In this document: in pieces, positions 27,155 through 37,672 of the stretch | Layout of the letters: each line of letters opens with the position of its first letter | How positions within the stretch are numbered: position 1 is the stretch's first letter | Assembly (NCBI RefSeq): GCF_029962485.1 | Contig: NZ_CP073637.1 | Coordinates: 248,001-312,000 of the forward strand | DNA length: 64,000 nt | Source: Burkholderia cepacia | GTDB taxonomy: Bacteria > Pseudomonadota > Gammaproteobacteria > Burkholderiales > Burkholderiaceae | Direction of reading: 5' to 3' | Program-made: the position numbers and the translations under genes | Notes under the pieces: generated by a model | What the model saw: the letters and a program-made list of their open reading frames with translations, nothing else | Database searches by the model: none | What the model was told of the DNA's origin: nothing

Positions 27155-27727
27155 TCAGCGGGCGCCGGCGTCCCAGCGTGCGGTCGCTTCGGCCACGCGC
27201 CGGCCAAACGCCTTGCCGGTCTCGAGGTCGCCCGGCAGCGGGCCCTCGTCGGGCGTCGCATCGGCCGGCGATTGCGCGAGCAGGCCCGTGGAGCCGCCGA
27301 GGTAGTTGATGTCGTTGCGCGTGGCCGCCTTCGAGTTGGCCGGCATCAAGCTCGTGCCGACCCACACCATCCCATGCTGCATCGCCAGCGTGACGAAATA
27401 TTGAATCGTCGAGAACTTGTCGCCGTTCATCGTCGCGGAGTTCGTGAAGCCCGCGGCGATCTTGTCCTTCCACTTCTGCGTGAACCACGCTTTCGACGTG
27501 GCATCGGCGAATTGCTTGAACTGCGCCGACGGGCCGCCCATGTAGGTCGGCGCGCCGAAGATGATCGCGTCGGCCGCGTCAAGCGCGGCCCAGCCCGCGT
27601 CGTCGAGGTCGCCGACGGCGATCAGGCGCACGTTCGCGCCGGCATCCTGCGCGCCGGCATGCACGGCCTCGGCCAGTTTCTGCGTGTGACCGTAGCCGCT
27701 GTGATACACGATGACGATGTTCGACAT
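27155..27727 (-). CDS. WrbA/flavodoxin-like NAD(P)H:quinone oxidoreductase
   Basis: A 190-aa protein starting MSNIVIVYHSGYGHTQKLAEAV, whose phosphate-binding loop for FMN is typical of flavodoxin-like reductases. FGAPTYMGGPSAQFKQFADAT and TNSATMNGDKFSTIQYFVTLAMQHGM match the WrbA group, though the C-terminus lacks the strict WrbA GE-signature and it is best called WrbA-like. The likely role is two-electron reduction of quinones. ATG 27727 has GGAGAA upstream. Confidence 0.85.
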   Translation of the reverse strand: MSNIVIVYHSGYGHTQKLAEAVHAGAQDAGANVRLIAVGDLDDAGWAALDAADAIIFGAPTYMGGPSAQFKQFADATSKAWFTQKWKDKIAAGFTNSATMNGDKFSTIQYFVTLAMQHGMVWVGTSLMPANSKAATRNDINYLGGSTGLLAQSPADATPDEGPLPGDLETGKAFGRRVAEATARWDAGAR

Positions 27728-27919
27728 GAAGCGTTCTCCGGAAAGGGACGGGAACGGCGGACCGCAGGCTCGCCGCGTCACGCGTCGCCGGCGGGCGGCG
27801 CGACGGATGCGCGGCGTGGCGCCGCGACCGGTGACCACGAGTCTAGCAAGCCGAAATGACGGGAAAACGCGCGCAGGCGACGCACTGAAATTCCCGGCGG
27901 CCGGCAATCGCGGCGGCCG

Positions 27920-28516
27920 TTACTGCCCGTAGTTGACCGTGAGTTGCGCGGTGCCGATCGCCAGCGTGCCGATCTCGTGCTCGAACATCGGCGCGGGGCG
28001 GCCCTGCGACACGCGCAGGTCGGTGCCCTTCAGCGCGTAGACGGTGACCACATAGCGGTGCGGCTTGCCGGGCGGCGGGCACGGGCCGCCATACCCGTCG
28101 ATCCCGAAGTCGTTGCGCGCCTCGCTCGCGCCGATGCGCCGCAGGAAGCCGGACGCGCTCGCGTCGGCCGGCAGGCTCGTAACGGTGCCCGGGATGCCCG
28201 CGACGGCCCAGTGCCACCAGCCGTGGCCGGGCGCGTCGGGATCGAAGATCGTGACCGCGTAGCTGCGCGTGCCGGGCGGCGGGTTGTGCCAGGTGAGCTG
28301 CGGCGAGCGGTTCGCACCCTTGCAGTCGCCGCGGTCGAACACGTTCGCGGCGCGTACGCGCCCACCCGGCGTCAGGTCGTCGCTCGTCACGGTGAAGGGG
28401 CTTTGCGCATGCGCGGGCAGCACCGCGAACACGGCGGCGCAGACGAAGACGAAGAGGATGGACGGAGACGGGCGACCCGATGGCGCAGGCGGAGTGATCC
28501 GGCGATCCACACGCAT
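27920..28516 (-). CDS. YbhB/YbcL family (PEBP, Raf kinase inhibitor-like) secreted protein
   Basis: A 198-aa protein. A signal segment (ILFVFVCAAVFAVLPAHA) follows an unusually long 20-residue N-region. The PEBP core is clear: SPQLTWHNPPPGTRSYAVTIFDPDAPG with the DPDxP motif, WWHWAVAGIPG, and a GGPCPPPGKPHRYVVTVYAL motif near the ligand pocket. Bacterial PEBPs are periplasmic or cytoplasmic; this one should be periplasmic. Ligand unknown. Confidence 0.88.
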   Translation of the reverse strand: MRVDRRITPPAPSGRPSPSILFVFVCAAVFAVLPAHAQSPFTVTSDDLTPGGRVRAANVFDRGDCKGANRSPQLTWHNPPPGTRSYAVTIFDPDAPGHGWWHWAVAGIPGTVTSLPADASASGFLRRIGASEARNDFGIDGYGGPCPPPGKPHRYVVTVYALKGTDLRVSQGRPAPMFEHEIGTLAIGTAQLTVNYGQ

Positions 28517-28690
28517 ATGGCGCTTCTCCCGTCACGTGGGCCGGGCCGATGCTCCCGGCGTTGTTGGCGTTGTGCGTTGCCCGCGCAGCTGAGGGCGGCG
28601 ACGGTTCAAGTCTAGCATTAGGGTTCGATGAGCGACGCATGCCGCAACCCGCGATTGCGATCGGTCATCGTGCGGATCGGCGGACGAAAA

Positions 28691-28720
28691 AAAACCGCCC
28701 GCGATCGAGCGGGCGGTTTT
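28691..28720. terminator. Terminator (bidirectional in form)
   Basis: Stem AAAACCGCCCGC / GCGGGCGGTTTT with a 6-nt loop, T-tracts on both strands. It ends pyrE on the minus strand. Confidence 0.88.
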
Positions 28721-28756
28721 TTCAGCCAGGACGCCGGCATGCATGCCGGCGCGGCG

Positions 28757-29443
28757 TCATTCCTTCGGGGCCGTGGCGCCGCCGTGCGCAGCCGACCACT
28801 CGGCCGGCGCGTGCAGGAATTTCTCGACTTCGTCGAGCGTCTTCGTCTCGAAGTAGCCCGACGCCTTCGCGACGCGCAGCACGTCCCACCACGTCGCCAG
28901 CGCATGCAGGTCGACGTCGATGTCCTTCAGGACCGACACGCTTTCCTTGAAGATGTTGTAGTGGAACAGCACGAAGCAGTGGTTCACCGTCGCGCCCGCG
29001 GTGCGCAGCGCGTTGACGAAGTTGATCTTGCTGCGGCTGTCGGTCGTCAGGTCTTCCACCAGCAGCACGCGCGAGCCTTCTTCCAGATGGCCTTCGATCT
29101 GCGCATTGCGGCCGAAACCCTTCGGCTTTTTGCGCACGTACTGCATCGGCACCATCATCCGGTCCGCGATCCAGGCCGCGAACGGGATACCGGCCGTCTC
29201 GCCGCCCGCCACCGCGTCGATCTGTTCGAAGCCGATGTCGCGCGTGATCGTCGTTTCCGCCATTTCCATCAGCGCCCGGCGCACGCGCGGGTACGAGATC
29301 AGTTTGCGGCAGTCGATATAGACGGGGCTTGCCCAGCCGGACGTGAAGATGAACGGTTTTTCGGCGTTGAAGTGCACCGCCTGCACTTCGAGCAGGATTT
29401 TGGCGGTCGTATCCGAGATCGACTGACGATCGTAGCCTGTCAT
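28757..29443 (-). CDS. pyrE: Orotate phosphoribosyltransferase
   Basis: A 228-aa protein. It joins orotate and PRPP to make orotidine 5'-phosphate. The PRPP-binding motif is [15 protein letters not shown], and [18 protein letters not shown] and [16 protein letters not shown] are further family blocks. ATG 29443 is chosen because AAGGA lies 6 bp upstream; the in-frame ATG six bases earlier overlaps that site. It stands alone between PEBP and maeB genes. Confidence 0.95.
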   Translation of the reverse strand: MTGYDRQSISDTTAKILLEVQAVHFNAEKPFIFTSGWASPVYIDCRKLISYPRVRRALMEMAETTITRDIGFEQIDAVAGGETAGIPFAAWIADRMMVPMQYVRKKPKGFGRNAQIEGHLEEGSRVLLVEDLTTDSRSKINFVNALRTAGATVNHCFVLFHYNIFKESVSVLKDIDVDLHALATWWDVLRVAKASGYFETKTLDEVEKFLHAPAEWSAAHGGATAPKE

Positions 29444-29903
29444 GGGCATTCCTTGGGTGTTGAGCGAGGAGCGGGCGCGGGCCCGGTGGCGCAGCAAGGG
29501 GAACCTGCCCTGGGGGCCGGGGCGCGATCGGAGAACCAATCGCATCGCTGCGCGCGTAGCCCGACATTTTACCCGATTCAGGCCGGTTTTCGGCGGAATT
29601 CGCGCAGGTTCGCGCCCCCGCTCACCACCGGCGAAACAAACGGGGCCCGACCACCCCGACGCTGATGCCAGGGATGCGGCGCTGCACCAACGGAGGTCAT
29701 TTAGGGGGTGTACACTAGGCGACCCTTAGAAATCGTTCAGTACTTTGTACTTTCCTCTTGCCACCCGCCAAGGTTCGATGGCGTGCCGACCCGGCGCGTC
29801 GCGTGCCGTCTCGCAGTCGACCATCCCCTCGATTCAAGCAGACGCGGCTGAAGGTGCTGTGTACTGAGCCGTCAATATTTCGCATGTCTCTCGCAGGTCA
29901 ATC
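29444..29903. other. Intergenic region between pyrE and maeB
   Basis: It holds divergent promoters for pyrE and maeB. Near 29730-29755 there is an AT-richer stretch with repeated GTACTTTGTACTTT, the best guess for maeB control. No gene or RNA was found. Confidence 0.35.
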
Positions 29904-32174
29904 ATGGACGAACAACTGAAGCAGGCCGCTCTCGCTTATCACCAGAATCCGAAACCCGGCAAGATTTCGGTCACCCCGACCAAGCCGCTGTCGAACCAGC
30001 TCGATCTGTCGCTCGCGTATTCGCCGGGCGTCGCCGCGGCGTGCATGGCGATCTTCGAAGAGCCGCTCGACGCGCAGAAGTACACGTCGCGCGGCAACCT
30101 CGTCGGCGTCGTGACGAACGGCACGGCGGTGCTCGGCCTCGGCAACATCGGCCCGCTCGCGTCGAAGCCGGTGATGGAAGGCAAGGGCTGCCTGTTCAAG
30201 AAATTCGCGGGCATCGACGTGTTCGACATCGAACTGTCGGAGACCGATCCGGACAAGCTCGTCGAGGCGATCGCGATGCTCGAGCCGACGCTCGGCGGCA
30301 TCAACCTCGAGGACATCAAGGCGCCGGAGTGCTTCTACATCGAGCAGAAGCTGCGCGAGCGCATGAAGATCCCCGTCTTCCACGATGACCAGCACGGCAC
30401 CGCGATCATCGCGTCGGCCGCGATCCTGAACGGCCTGAAGGTCGTCGGCAAGAAGCTGTCCGAAGTGAAGCTCGTGTGCTCGGGCGCCGGCGCCGCGGCC
30501 ATCGCGTGTCTGGACCTGCTGGTGAACCTCGGCCTGACGAAGTCGAACATCCTCGTCACCGATTCGAAGGGCGTGATCTACGAAGGGCGCGGCAACCTCG
30601 ATCCGTCGAAGCAGCGCTATGCGGCGACCACCGACGCGCGCACGCTCGCCGACGCGATCGTCGGCGCGGACGTGTTCCTCGGCTGCTCGAGCGCGGGCGT
30701 GCTGAAGCAGGACATGGTCAAGACGATGGGCGACCGCCCGCTGATCCTGGCGCTCGCGAACCCGGAACCGGAAATCCGCCCGGAAGACGCGAAGGCCGTG
30801 CGCCCGGACGCGATCGTCGCGACCGGCCGTTCGGACTACCCGAACCAGGTCAACAACGTCCTGTGCTTCCCGTTCATCTTCCGCGGCGCGCTCGACGTCG
30901 GCGCGACGACGATCACGGAAGAAATGAAGCTCGCGTGCGTGCGCGCGATCGCCGAGCTGGCCGAGGAAACCGACCAGAGCGAGGAGGTCGCGAAGGCGTA
31001 TGAAGGCCACTCGCTCGAATTCGGGCCGGACTACCTGATTCCGAAGCCGTTCGACCCGCGCCTGATCATCAAGATCGCGCCGGCCGTGGCGCAAGCCGCG
31101 ATGGATTCGGGCGTCGCCACGCGTCCGATCCAGGACATGGACGCGTACCGCGAGCAGCTCGGCGCAACCGTCTACCGCACGGGCATGGTGATGCGCCCGG
31201 TGTTCGCGACCGCGAAGCAGAAGCAGGCCCGCATCGTGTTCGCCGAGGGCGAGGACGAGCGCGTGCTGCGCGCCGCGCAATTCGTGCTGCAGGAAAAGAT
31301 CGCCAAGCCGATCATCGTCGGCCGTCCGTCGGTCGTCGACATGCGCCTTGCGAAGATCGGCTCGAAGCTGAAGGCCGGCGTCGATTTCGAAATCGTCGAT
31401 CCGGAAGACGATGCGCGCTACCACCGCTACTGGCAGGCGTATCAGGAAATCGGTGCGCGCGACGGTGTCACGCCGGAAGTCGCGAAGGCCGCGATGCGCA
31501 AGTTCAACACGCTGATCGGCGCGATGCTCGTGCACCTGGGCGACGCGGACGGGATGATCTGCGGCATGATCGACACGTTCCACAGCCACCTGAAGTTCAT
31601 CGAGCAGGTGCTGGGCCGTGCGAAGGGCGCCGAGCACTTCGCCGCGATGAACCTGCTGATGCTGCCGGGCCGCAACCTGTTCGTGTGCGACACGTACGTG
31701 AACGAACTGCCGAGCGCCGAGCAGCTCGCCGACATGACGATCCAGGCCGCGGCCGAGATCGAGCGCTTCGGCATCGCGCCGAAGGCCGCGCTGCTGTCGA
31801 ACTCGAACTTCGGCAGCGCGCCGTCGGCGTCGTCGCGCCGGATGGCCGAAGCCCGCAAGCTGATCGTCGAACGTGCGCCGAACTTGGAAGTCGACGGTGA
31901 AATGCACGGTGACGCAGCGCTGTCGGAACTGATCCGCAAGCAGGCGTTCCCGGGCACGACGCTGTCGGGCGAAGCAAACCTGCTGATCATGCCGAACGTC
32001 GAAGCGGCGAACATCGCGTACAACCTGCTGAAGATGGTCGGCGGTGAAGGCGTGACGGTCGGCCCGTTCCTGCTCGGCGCAGCCAAGCCGGTCCACATCC
32101 TGACGCCGGCCGCGACCGTGCGCCGGATCATCAACATGACGGCTGTTGCCGCCGCGAATGTGAACACGAAGTAA
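29904..32174 (+). CDS. maeB: NADP-dependent malic enzyme with phosphotransacetylase-like C-terminus
   Basis: A 756-aa protein, the size of hybrid MaeB. It converts malate to pyruvate and CO2 with NADP. The N-terminal malic domain has [32 protein letters not shown] and the Rossmann [28 protein letters not shown] lies in the NAD-binding part. From about residue 435 it has a phosphotransacetylase-like domain ([23 protein letters not shown] ... [20 protein letters not shown]), usually non-catalytic and sensing acetyl-CoA in this family. Confidence 0.95.
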   Translation: MDEQLKQAALAYHQNPKPGKISVTPTKPLSNQLDLSLAYSPGVAAACMAIFEEPLDAQKYTSRGNLVGVVTNGTAVLGLGNIGPLASKPVMEGKGCLFKKFAGIDVFDIELSETDPDKLVEAIAMLEPTLGGINLEDIKAPECFYIEQKLRERMKIPVFHDDQHGTAIIASAAILNGLKVVGKKLSEVKLVCSGAGAAAIACLDLLVNLGLTKSNILVTDSKGVIYEGRGNLDPSKQRYAATTDARTLADAIVGADVFLGCSSAGVLKQDMVKTMGDRPLILALANPEPEIRPEDAKAVRPDAIVATGRSDYPNQVNNVLCFPFIFRGALDVGATTITEEMKLACVRAIAELAEETDQSEEVAKAYEGHSLEFGPDYLIPKPFDPRLIIKIAPAVAQAAMDSGVATRPIQDMDAYREQLGATVYRTGMVMRPVFATAKQKQARIVFAEGEDERVLRAAQFVLQEKIAKPIIVGRPSVVDMRLAKIGSKLKAGVDFEIVDPEDDARYHRYWQAYQEIGARDGVTPEVAKAAMRKFNTLIGAMLVHLGDADGMICGMIDTFHSHLKFIEQVLGRAKGAEHFAAMNLLMLPGRNLFVCDTYVNELPSAEQLADMTIQAAAEIERFGIAPKAALLSNSNFGSAPSASSRRMAEARKLIVERAPNLEVDGEMHGDAALSELIRKQAFPGTTLSGEANLLIMPNVEAANIAYNLLKMVGGEGVTVGPFLLGAAKPVHILTPAATVRRIINMTAVAAANVNTK

Positions 32175-32215
32175 GTCCACGCCCGCGTGCGCCGCGCTCA
32201 ACGCGCGGCGCAATG

Positions 32216-32252
32216 AAAAACGCCACGGAACCTGCGTTCCGTGGCGTTTTTT
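32216..32252. terminator. maeB terminator
   Basis: Stem AACGCCACGGAA / TTCCGTGGCGTT extended by A/T runs, 6-nt loop and eight Ts on the plus strand. It also faces the convergent oxidoreductase gene. Confidence 0.9.
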
Positions 32253-32327
32253 TTCGCATGAACCACCACGGGCGGTGCGGGCGGGGCGTCCTGAACGCGA
32301 ACGCCTCGCCTGCCCGGCCACGTTTCG

Positions 32328-35300
32328 TTACGCGACCTGCTGGTGCGACTGGCCGCCTGCCGGCGAGCGCCACTTCGTCAGCAGCGTGTTCCACTTCTGG
32401 CGTACCGCGCGCAGGTTGTTCTCCTTCACGTGGCCGTAGCCGCGAATGCCGTCCGGCAGCGCCGCGAGTTCGAGCGCGAGCGGGCGGTTGGCCGCGTTCA
32501 GCTTGGCCATCACCTCGTCGATCAGCGCTTCGTACTCGCCGATCAGCGCGCGCTCGGTGCGACGCTCTTCGGTGCGGCCGAACGGGTCGAGCCCCGTGCC
32601 GCGCAGGAACTTCGCCTTGGCGAGCAGCCGGAACGCCGACATCATCCACGGGCCGTATGCCTTCTTCACGAGATGGCCGTGGGCGTCCGTCTTCGCGAAC
32701 AGCGGCGGCGCGAGGTGGAATTTCAGCTTCCAGTCACCTTCGAACTGCGCGGTCAGGCGGGCGAGGAACGCGGGGTCGGACTGCAGCCGCGCGACCTCGT
32801 ATTCGTCCTTGTACGCCATCAGCTTGAACAGGTTGCGCGCGACCGCTTCGGTCAGCTGCTCCTGCACCGTGTCGCCGTCCGCCAGCGCGCGCTCGGCGGC
32901 GCGCACCTTGTCGACGAAGGCTGCATAGCGCGATGCGTACGCGGCGTTCTGGTACGCGGTGAGGAATTCCACGCGCTTCGCGATCAACGCATCGACCGCC
33001 TTCTTCGTGTGCAGCGCGATCACCGTGGCGCCTTGCGCGGGGCGTGCATCGCCGGCCGCGGCCTGCTTCACGCTGGCCAGGTCGTAGGCGGCGCGGCGGC
33101 CCCAGTCGAATGCCGCGCGGTTCTTCTCGACCGACACCGCATTCAGCTCGATCGCGCGGACGAGCGACGCGAGCGTGAGCGGCAGCCAGCCTTTCTGCCA
33201 CGCGTAGCCGAGCACGAACGGGTTCGTGTAGATCGCGTCGCCGAGCAGCGCGACCGCGAAGCGGTTCGCGTCGATGAAATCGACGGCTTCACCTGCCGCC
33301 GCGCGGATGTCGTTTTCGGCGGACAAGCCGGGGAACGCCCAGTTCGGGTTCTTGATGAACTCGGCGGTCGGCGTCTGCGCGCTGTTGACGACCACGCGCG
33401 TCGTGTCGTGCCGCATCCGCGACGTGCACTCGTCGCCGGCCGTGACGATCGCGTCGCAGCCGATCACGAGGTCGGCTTCGCCCATCGCGATCCGCGTTGC
33501 GTGGATGTCGGTCGGCGCGTGCGAGATCTGCACGTGGCTCATCACGGCGCCGCCTTTCTGCGCGAGGCCGGTGACGTCGAGCACGGTCACGCCCTTGTTT
33601 TCCAGGTGTGCGGCCATCCCGAGCAGCGCGCCGATCGTGACGACGCCCGTGCCGCCGACGCCCGTGACGAGCACACCATATGCGCGGTCGATGTCCGGCA
33701 GCGTCGGTTCAGGGATCGGCGGCAGCGCGTTGCCGTCGACCGACACGGCCTTCGGCTTCTTCAGCTGGCCGCCTTCGACCGTGACGAAGCTCGGGCAGAA
33801 GCCCTTCACGCACGAGAAGTCCTTGTTGCAGCTCGACTGGTTGATCTGGCGCTTCGTGCCGAATTCGGTTTCCAGCGGCTCGACCGACAGGCAGTTCGAC
33901 TGCACCGAGCAGTCGCCGCAGCCTTCGCATACCGCGTCGTTGATCACCACACGCTTGGCCGGATCCGGATACGTGCCGCGCTTGCGGCGGCGGCGTTTCT
34001 CGGTCGCGCAGGTCTGGTCGTAGATGAGGATCGTCGTGCCTTCGATCTCGCGCAGCTCGCGCTGCACGTCGTCGAGCTGGTCGCGGTGATGGATCGGCAC
34101 GCCCGGCGCGAGCAGCGCCTTCTGGCTGTCGTACTTCTCCGGCTCGTCGGTGACGATCACGATCTTCTTCGCGCCTTCGGACGCGAGCTGATGCGTGATC
34201 TGCGGCACCGTCAGCACGCCGTCGACCGGCTGGCCGCCCGTCATCGCGACCGCGTCGTTGTAGAGGATCTTGTAGGTGATGTTCGCCTTCGACGAGATCG
34301 CCGCGCGAACGGCCAGCAGGCCCGAGTGGAAGTAGGTGCCGTCGCCGAGGTTCGCGAATACGTGCTTCTCGTCCGTGAACGGCGCCTGGCCGATCCACGG
34401 CACGCCTTCGCCGCCCATCTGGCTGAAGGTGCTCGTGCTGCGGTCCATCCACACGGTCATGTAGTGGCAGCCGATGCCGGCGATTGCACGCGAGCCTTCC
34501 GGCACGTTGGTCGACGTGTTGTGCGGGCAGCCCGAGCAGAACCACGGCTTGCGCTCGGTCTGCACGTGCGGCTTCGCGAGTGCCATTTCCTTCGCGTTGA
34601 TCACCGCGAGCCGCGCGGCGATGCGCGCACGCACGTCGGACGGCAGCTCGAACTTCTCGAGGCGCGTCGCGATCGCCTTCGCGATGATCGCGGGCGACAG
34701 CTCGTAGTGCGCGGGCAGCAGCCAGTTGCCCATCGGCACCGACCATTCGCCGCCGGCGCCGTCTTTCTCGTCGAACTTGCCGAACACGCGCGGCCGCTGG
34801 CCGTCCGGCCAGTTGTACAGTTCTTCCTTGATCGCGTATTCGAGGATCTGGCGCTTTTCCTCGACGACGAGGATTTCATCGAGGCCGCGCGCGAATGCCT
34901 GCGCGCCCTGCGCTTCGAGCGGCCACACGCAACCGACCTTGTAGAGCCGGATGCCGATCCGCGCGCAGGTTTCGTCGTCGAGGCCGAGGTCGGTCAGCGC
35001 CTGGCGCACGTCGAGGTACGCCTTGCCGCCCGTCATGATCCCGAAGCGCGCGCTCGGCGAATCGATCTCGATCCGGTCGAGCTTGTTCGCACGCACATAG
35101 GCGAGCGCCGCGTACCACTTGTAGTCGAGCAGCCGCGCTTCCTGCACGAGCGGCGGGTCGGGCCAGCGGATGTTCAGGCCGCCTTCCGGCACGATGAAGT
35201 CGGTCGGCAGCACGATCTCGGTGCGATGCGGGTCGATGTCGACCGACGCCGACGATTCGACGACGTCCGTCACACACTTGAGCGCGACCCACAGGCCCGA

Positions 35301-35918
35301 ATAGCGGCTCATCGCCCAGCCGTGCAAGCCGAAATCGAGATATTCCTGCACGTTGGACGGGAACAGCACGGGCAGCCCGCAGGCCTTGAAGATGTGTTCG
35401 GACTGGTGCGCGAGCGTCGACGATTTCGCCGCATGGTCGTCGCCGGCGAGCACCAGCACGCCGCCGTGCTGCGACGAGCCGGCCGAGTTCGCGTGCTTGA
35501 AGACGTCGCCGGTGCGGTCGACGCCCGGGCCCTTGCCGTACCACATGCCGAACACGCCGTCGTGCTTCGCGCCGGGGTACAGGTTCACCTGCTGCGAGCC
35601 CCACACGGCGGTGGCGGCGAGATCTTCGTTGAGGCCGGGCTGGAAGACGATCTGGTGGGCCGCCAGGTGCTGCTTGGCTTTCCAGAGCGACAGATCGAGG
35701 CCGCCAAGCGGCGAGCCGCGGTAGCCGGAGATGAAGCCGGCCGTATTGAGACCGGCGGCGCGGTCGCGTTCCTGCTGGAGCATCGGCAGGCGTACGAGGG
35801 CCTGAATGCCGCTCATGTACGCGCGACCGCGTTCCAGTGTGTATTTGTCATCAAGCGTGACGGACTTCAGCGCGGCTTCTAGCGACGCGCGTTGGCCTGC
35901 GTCTAGCGGGGCATTCAT
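32328..35918 (-). CDS. Indolepyruvate ferredoxin oxidoreductase, fused alpha-beta-gamma type
   Basis: A 1196-aa single-chain enzyme. The family oxidatively decarboxylates arylpyruvates to aryl-acetyl-CoA using TPP and Fe-S clusters. The N-terminal pyrimidine-binding part has TAGFISGYRGSPLGGLD and GVLVLAGDDHAAKSSTLAHQSE; the TPP domain includes GIGCHYM and NLGDGTYFHSGLLA. A ferredoxin-like CEGCGDCSVQSNC motif lies near residue 675. The gamma-like domain starts VLVTGVGGTGVVTIGALLGMAA. E. coli-type archaeal IOR uses separate IorA and IorB. Its product is a substrate class for PaaABCE encoded 5 kb away. Confidence 0.93.
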   Translation of the reverse strand: MNAPLDAGQRASLEAALKSVTLDDKYTLERGRAYMSGIQALVRLPMLQQERDRAAGLNTAGFISGYRGSPLGGLDLSLWKAKQHLAAHQIVFQPGLNEDLAATAVWGSQQVNLYPGAKHDGVFGMWYGKGPGVDRTGDVFKHANSAGSSQHGGVLVLAGDDHAAKSSTLAHQSEHIFKACGLPVLFPSNVQEYLDFGLHGWAMSRYSGLWVALKCVTDVVESSASVDIDPHRTEIVLPTDFIVPEGGLNIRWPDPPLVQEARLLDYKWYAALAYVRANKLDRIEIDSPSARFGIMTGGKAYLDVRQALTDLGLDDETCARIGIRLYKVGCVWPLEAQGAQAFARGLDEILVVEEKRQILEYAIKEELYNWPDGQRPRVFGKFDEKDGAGGEWSVPMGNWLLPAHYELSPAIIAKAIATRLEKFELPSDVRARIAARLAVINAKEMALAKPHVQTERKPWFCSGCPHNTSTNVPEGSRAIAGIGCHYMTVWMDRSTSTFSQMGGEGVPWIGQAPFTDEKHVFANLGDGTYFHSGLLAVRAAISSKANITYKILYNDAVAMTGGQPVDGVLTVPQITHQLASEGAKKIVIVTDEPEKYDSQKALLAPGVPIHHRDQLDDVQRELREIEGTTILIYDQTCATEKRRRRKRGTYPDPAKRVVINDAVCEGCGDCSVQSNCLSVEPLETEFGTKRQINQSSCNKDFSCVKGFCPSFVTVEGGQLKKPKAVSVDGNALPPIPEPTLPDIDRAYGVLVTGVGGTGVVTIGALLGMAAHLENKGVTVLDVTGLAQKGGAVMSHVQISHAPTDIHATRIAMGEADLVIGCDAIVTAGDECTSRMRHDTTRVVVNSAQTPTAEFIKNPNWAFPGLSAENDIRAAAGEAVDFIDANRFAVALLGDAIYTNPFVLGYAWQKGWLPLTLASLVRAIELNAVSVEKNRAAFDWGRRAAYDLASVKQAAAGDARPAQGATVIALHTKKAVDALIAKRVEFLTAYQNAAYASRYAAFVDKVRAAERALADGDTVQEQLTEAVARNLFKLMAYKDEYEVARLQSDPAFLARLTAQFEGDWKLKFHLAPPLFAKTDAHGHLVKKAYGPWMMSAFRLLAKAKFLRGTGLDPFGRTEERRTERALIGEYEALIDEVMAKLNAANRPLALELAALPDGIRGYGHVKENNLRAVRQKWNTLLTKWRSPAGGQSHQQVA

Positions 35919-36108
35919 TAACAGTCTCCTCCACCCAGTTTGGGATCACCAAAACTCGACTGCGTCGGGCGTCTTGTGGACGCGTCGGCAGTGGCCGGCA
36001 TGTTCGCCGGTTTTAAGCGATGGTAGCACTGGGGCAAACCCGCCGGCCATCGGTTGGAATGCGGGTGGAATTGCGGCGGTGCATCAGAAAAAAGGGCGTG
36101 ATGATGCG

Positions 36109-36132
36109 TTACATCATGTAAAAGCATGTAAA
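36109..36132. promoter_or_regulatory. Palindrome and direct repeat upstream of the oxidoreductase gene
   Basis: TTACATCATGTAA (36109-36121) is a 13-bp palindrome, and CATGTAAA recurs at 36115-36122 and 36125-36132, one helical turn apart. The gap 35919-36248 separates the divergent oxidoreductase gene and a small secreted-protein gene, so a regulator could act on either. No other feature was seen in the gap. Confidence 0.45.
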
Positions 36133-36248
36133 GCCGCGTCCATCTGCGGGCAAGTGCCGTTAATCTTGTCGGCCTGCCGGAGGTGCCCGGTCGCGTTGAT
36201 TCGTTTCGATGCAACCGGGGAGGCGCCGGCAGTTTTACAGGAGGTGCA

Positions 36249-36443
36249 ATGAACACACGTCATATCCAGAGTTTCCTGATCGTGTCCGCCGCGTTTTTCT
36301 CGATGACCGGCCCGGTGCACGCGCGAGGCGCGAGCGCACTGGCGGCAGCCGGCGCACAGATGCAACAGATCGTGCCGGCCCAGGACGCCGTCGCGCAGCC
36401 GTCGGCCGAGCGTGCCGTCGAGTCGAAGGCGAACGCGCGTTGA
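36249..36443 (+). CDS. Small secreted protein, unknown function
   Basis: A 64-aa protein from ATG 36249, with an excellent AGGAGG 5 bp upstream. Signal peptide MNTRHIQSFLIVSAAFFSMTGPVHA, then about 40 residues that are Ala/Gln-rich with no cysteines. Mature protein too short for a recognisable domain. A strong terminator follows, supporting a real transcription unit. Confidence 0.65.
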   Translation: MNTRHIQSFLIVSAAFFSMTGPVHARGASALAAAGAQMQQIVPAQDAVAQPSAERAVESKANAR

Positions 36444-36477
36444 TCCGGTCGCGCGGCCGGCAGGCCGCGCCGGAATG

Positions 36478-36515
36478 AAAAAAGGGCGGGAATCCTTGGA
36501 TTCCCGCCCTTTTTC
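36478..36515. terminator. Bidirectional terminator
   Basis: A long perfect stem (AAAAAGGGCGGGAATCC and its complement) with a 2-nt loop and T-runs on both strands separates the small secreted-protein gene from the convergent hppD. Confidence 0.92.
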
Positions 36516-36574
36516 TTTGTGCTGCCGGATCGTGCGGCCGGCCGGTTGCCGGCGGCGGCCGCTTGCCGGATGCG

Positions 36575-37672
36575 TCAGGCCTTGTCCTGCACGACGCCGC
36601 GGCGGATCTGGTCGAGTTCGATCGATTCGAACAGCGCCTTGAAGTTGCCTTCGCCGAAGCCCTGGTTGCCCTTGCGCTGGATGATCTCGAAGAAGATCGG
36701 CCCGATCTGGTTCTCGGTGAAGATCTGCAGCAGCAGGTCGTCGCGTGCGCCGTCGATCAGGATCTTGCGCTTCTTCAGTTCGTCCAGCGATTCGCCGTGG
36801 TTCGGCACGCGGCGGTCGACCAGTTCGTAATACGTGTCGATCGTGTCGAGCAGCGTCACTTCCTTGCTGCGCAGGCCGTCGACCGCCTGGTAGATATCGC
36901 TCGCGCCGAGCGCGATGTGCTGGATCCCTTCGCCGTGATACGCGTCGAGGTATTCCTGGATCTGGCCGGCCGTTTCCGAGCCTTCCTCGTTGATCGGGAT
37001 GCGAATCTTGCCGCACGGCGACGTCATCGCCTTCGACTTCACGCCCGTCACCTTGCCTTCGATGTCGAAGTAGCGCACTTCGCGGAAGTTGAACAGGCGC
37101 TCGTAGAACTCGGCCCATTCCTGCATGCGGCCGCGGTGCACGTTGTGCGTCAGGTGGTCGATGTACGTGAGGCCGTGGCCGACCGGGTTCGGGTTCGCGC
37201 CGGCGATCGGCTCGAAGTCGACGTCATAGATGCTGATGTCGCCGATCGCGCCCGGTTGCGCGCCGTTCTTGCCGCGCCAGCGGTCGACGAAGTAGATCAG
37301 CGAATCGCCGATGCCCTTGATCGCCGGGATGTTCAGCTCCATCGGGCCCGTCTTGTTGTCGAAGCCCCAGGCGCCGAGGTCGAGCGCGTGCTTGTAGGCC
37401 TTCGCGGCATCCTGCACGCGGAATGCGATCGCGCAGATCGACGGGCCGTGCAGGCGCGCGAAGCGTTGCGCGAACGAATCGGGTTCGGCGTTGATGATGA
37501 AGTTGATGTCGCCCTGGCGGTACACCGTCACGTCCTTGTGGCGGTGGCGCGCGATCGCGGTGAAACCCATCCGTTCGAACAGTTGTCCGAGCGCTTTCGG
37601 GTCCGGTGCCGTGTATTCGATGAATTCGAAGCCGTCGGTGCCGACGGGGTTGTCCCAGTTGGGGATCTGCAT
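36575..37672 (-). CDS. hppD: 4-hydroxyphenylpyruvate dioxygenase
   Basis: A 365-aa protein. It converts 4-hydroxyphenylpyruvate to homogentisate in tyrosine breakdown. Iron ligands are visible: His173 in IDHLTHNVHRGRM, the His in EGIQHIALG, and the Glu in IFFEIIQRKG. The C-terminal signature KGNQGFGEGNFKALFESIE is diagnostic. ATG 37672 has AGGAGA upstream, so the longer reading frame is not used. It is divergent from an Lrp-type regulator 211 bp away. Confidence 0.96.
   Translation of the reverse strand: MQIPNWDNPVGTDGFEFIEYTAPDPKALGQLFERMGFTAIARHRHKDVTVYRQGDINFIINAEPDSFAQRFARLHGPSICAIAFRVQDAAKAYKHALDLGAWGFDNKTGPMELNIPAIKGIGDSLIYFVDRWRGKNGAQPGAIGDISIYDVDFEPIAGANPNPVGHGLTYIDHLTHNVHRGRMQEWAEFYERLFNFREVRYFDIEGKVTGVKSKAMTSPCGKIRIPINEEGSETAGQIQEYLDAYHGEGIQHIALGASDIYQAVDGLRSKEVTLLDTIDTYYELVDRRVPNHGESLDELKKRKILIDGARDDLLLQIFTENQIGPIFFEIIQRKGNQGFGEGNFKALFESIELDQIRRGVVQDKA

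Noticed and set aside
29898..32321. Long minus-strand frame over maeB
   Set aside because: Antisense shadow of malic enzyme.
32343..35882. Very long open frame on the plus strand opposite the indolepyruvate oxidoreductase
   Set aside because: Arg/His-rich translation without family motifs; it is the antisense shadow of a GC3-biased gene.
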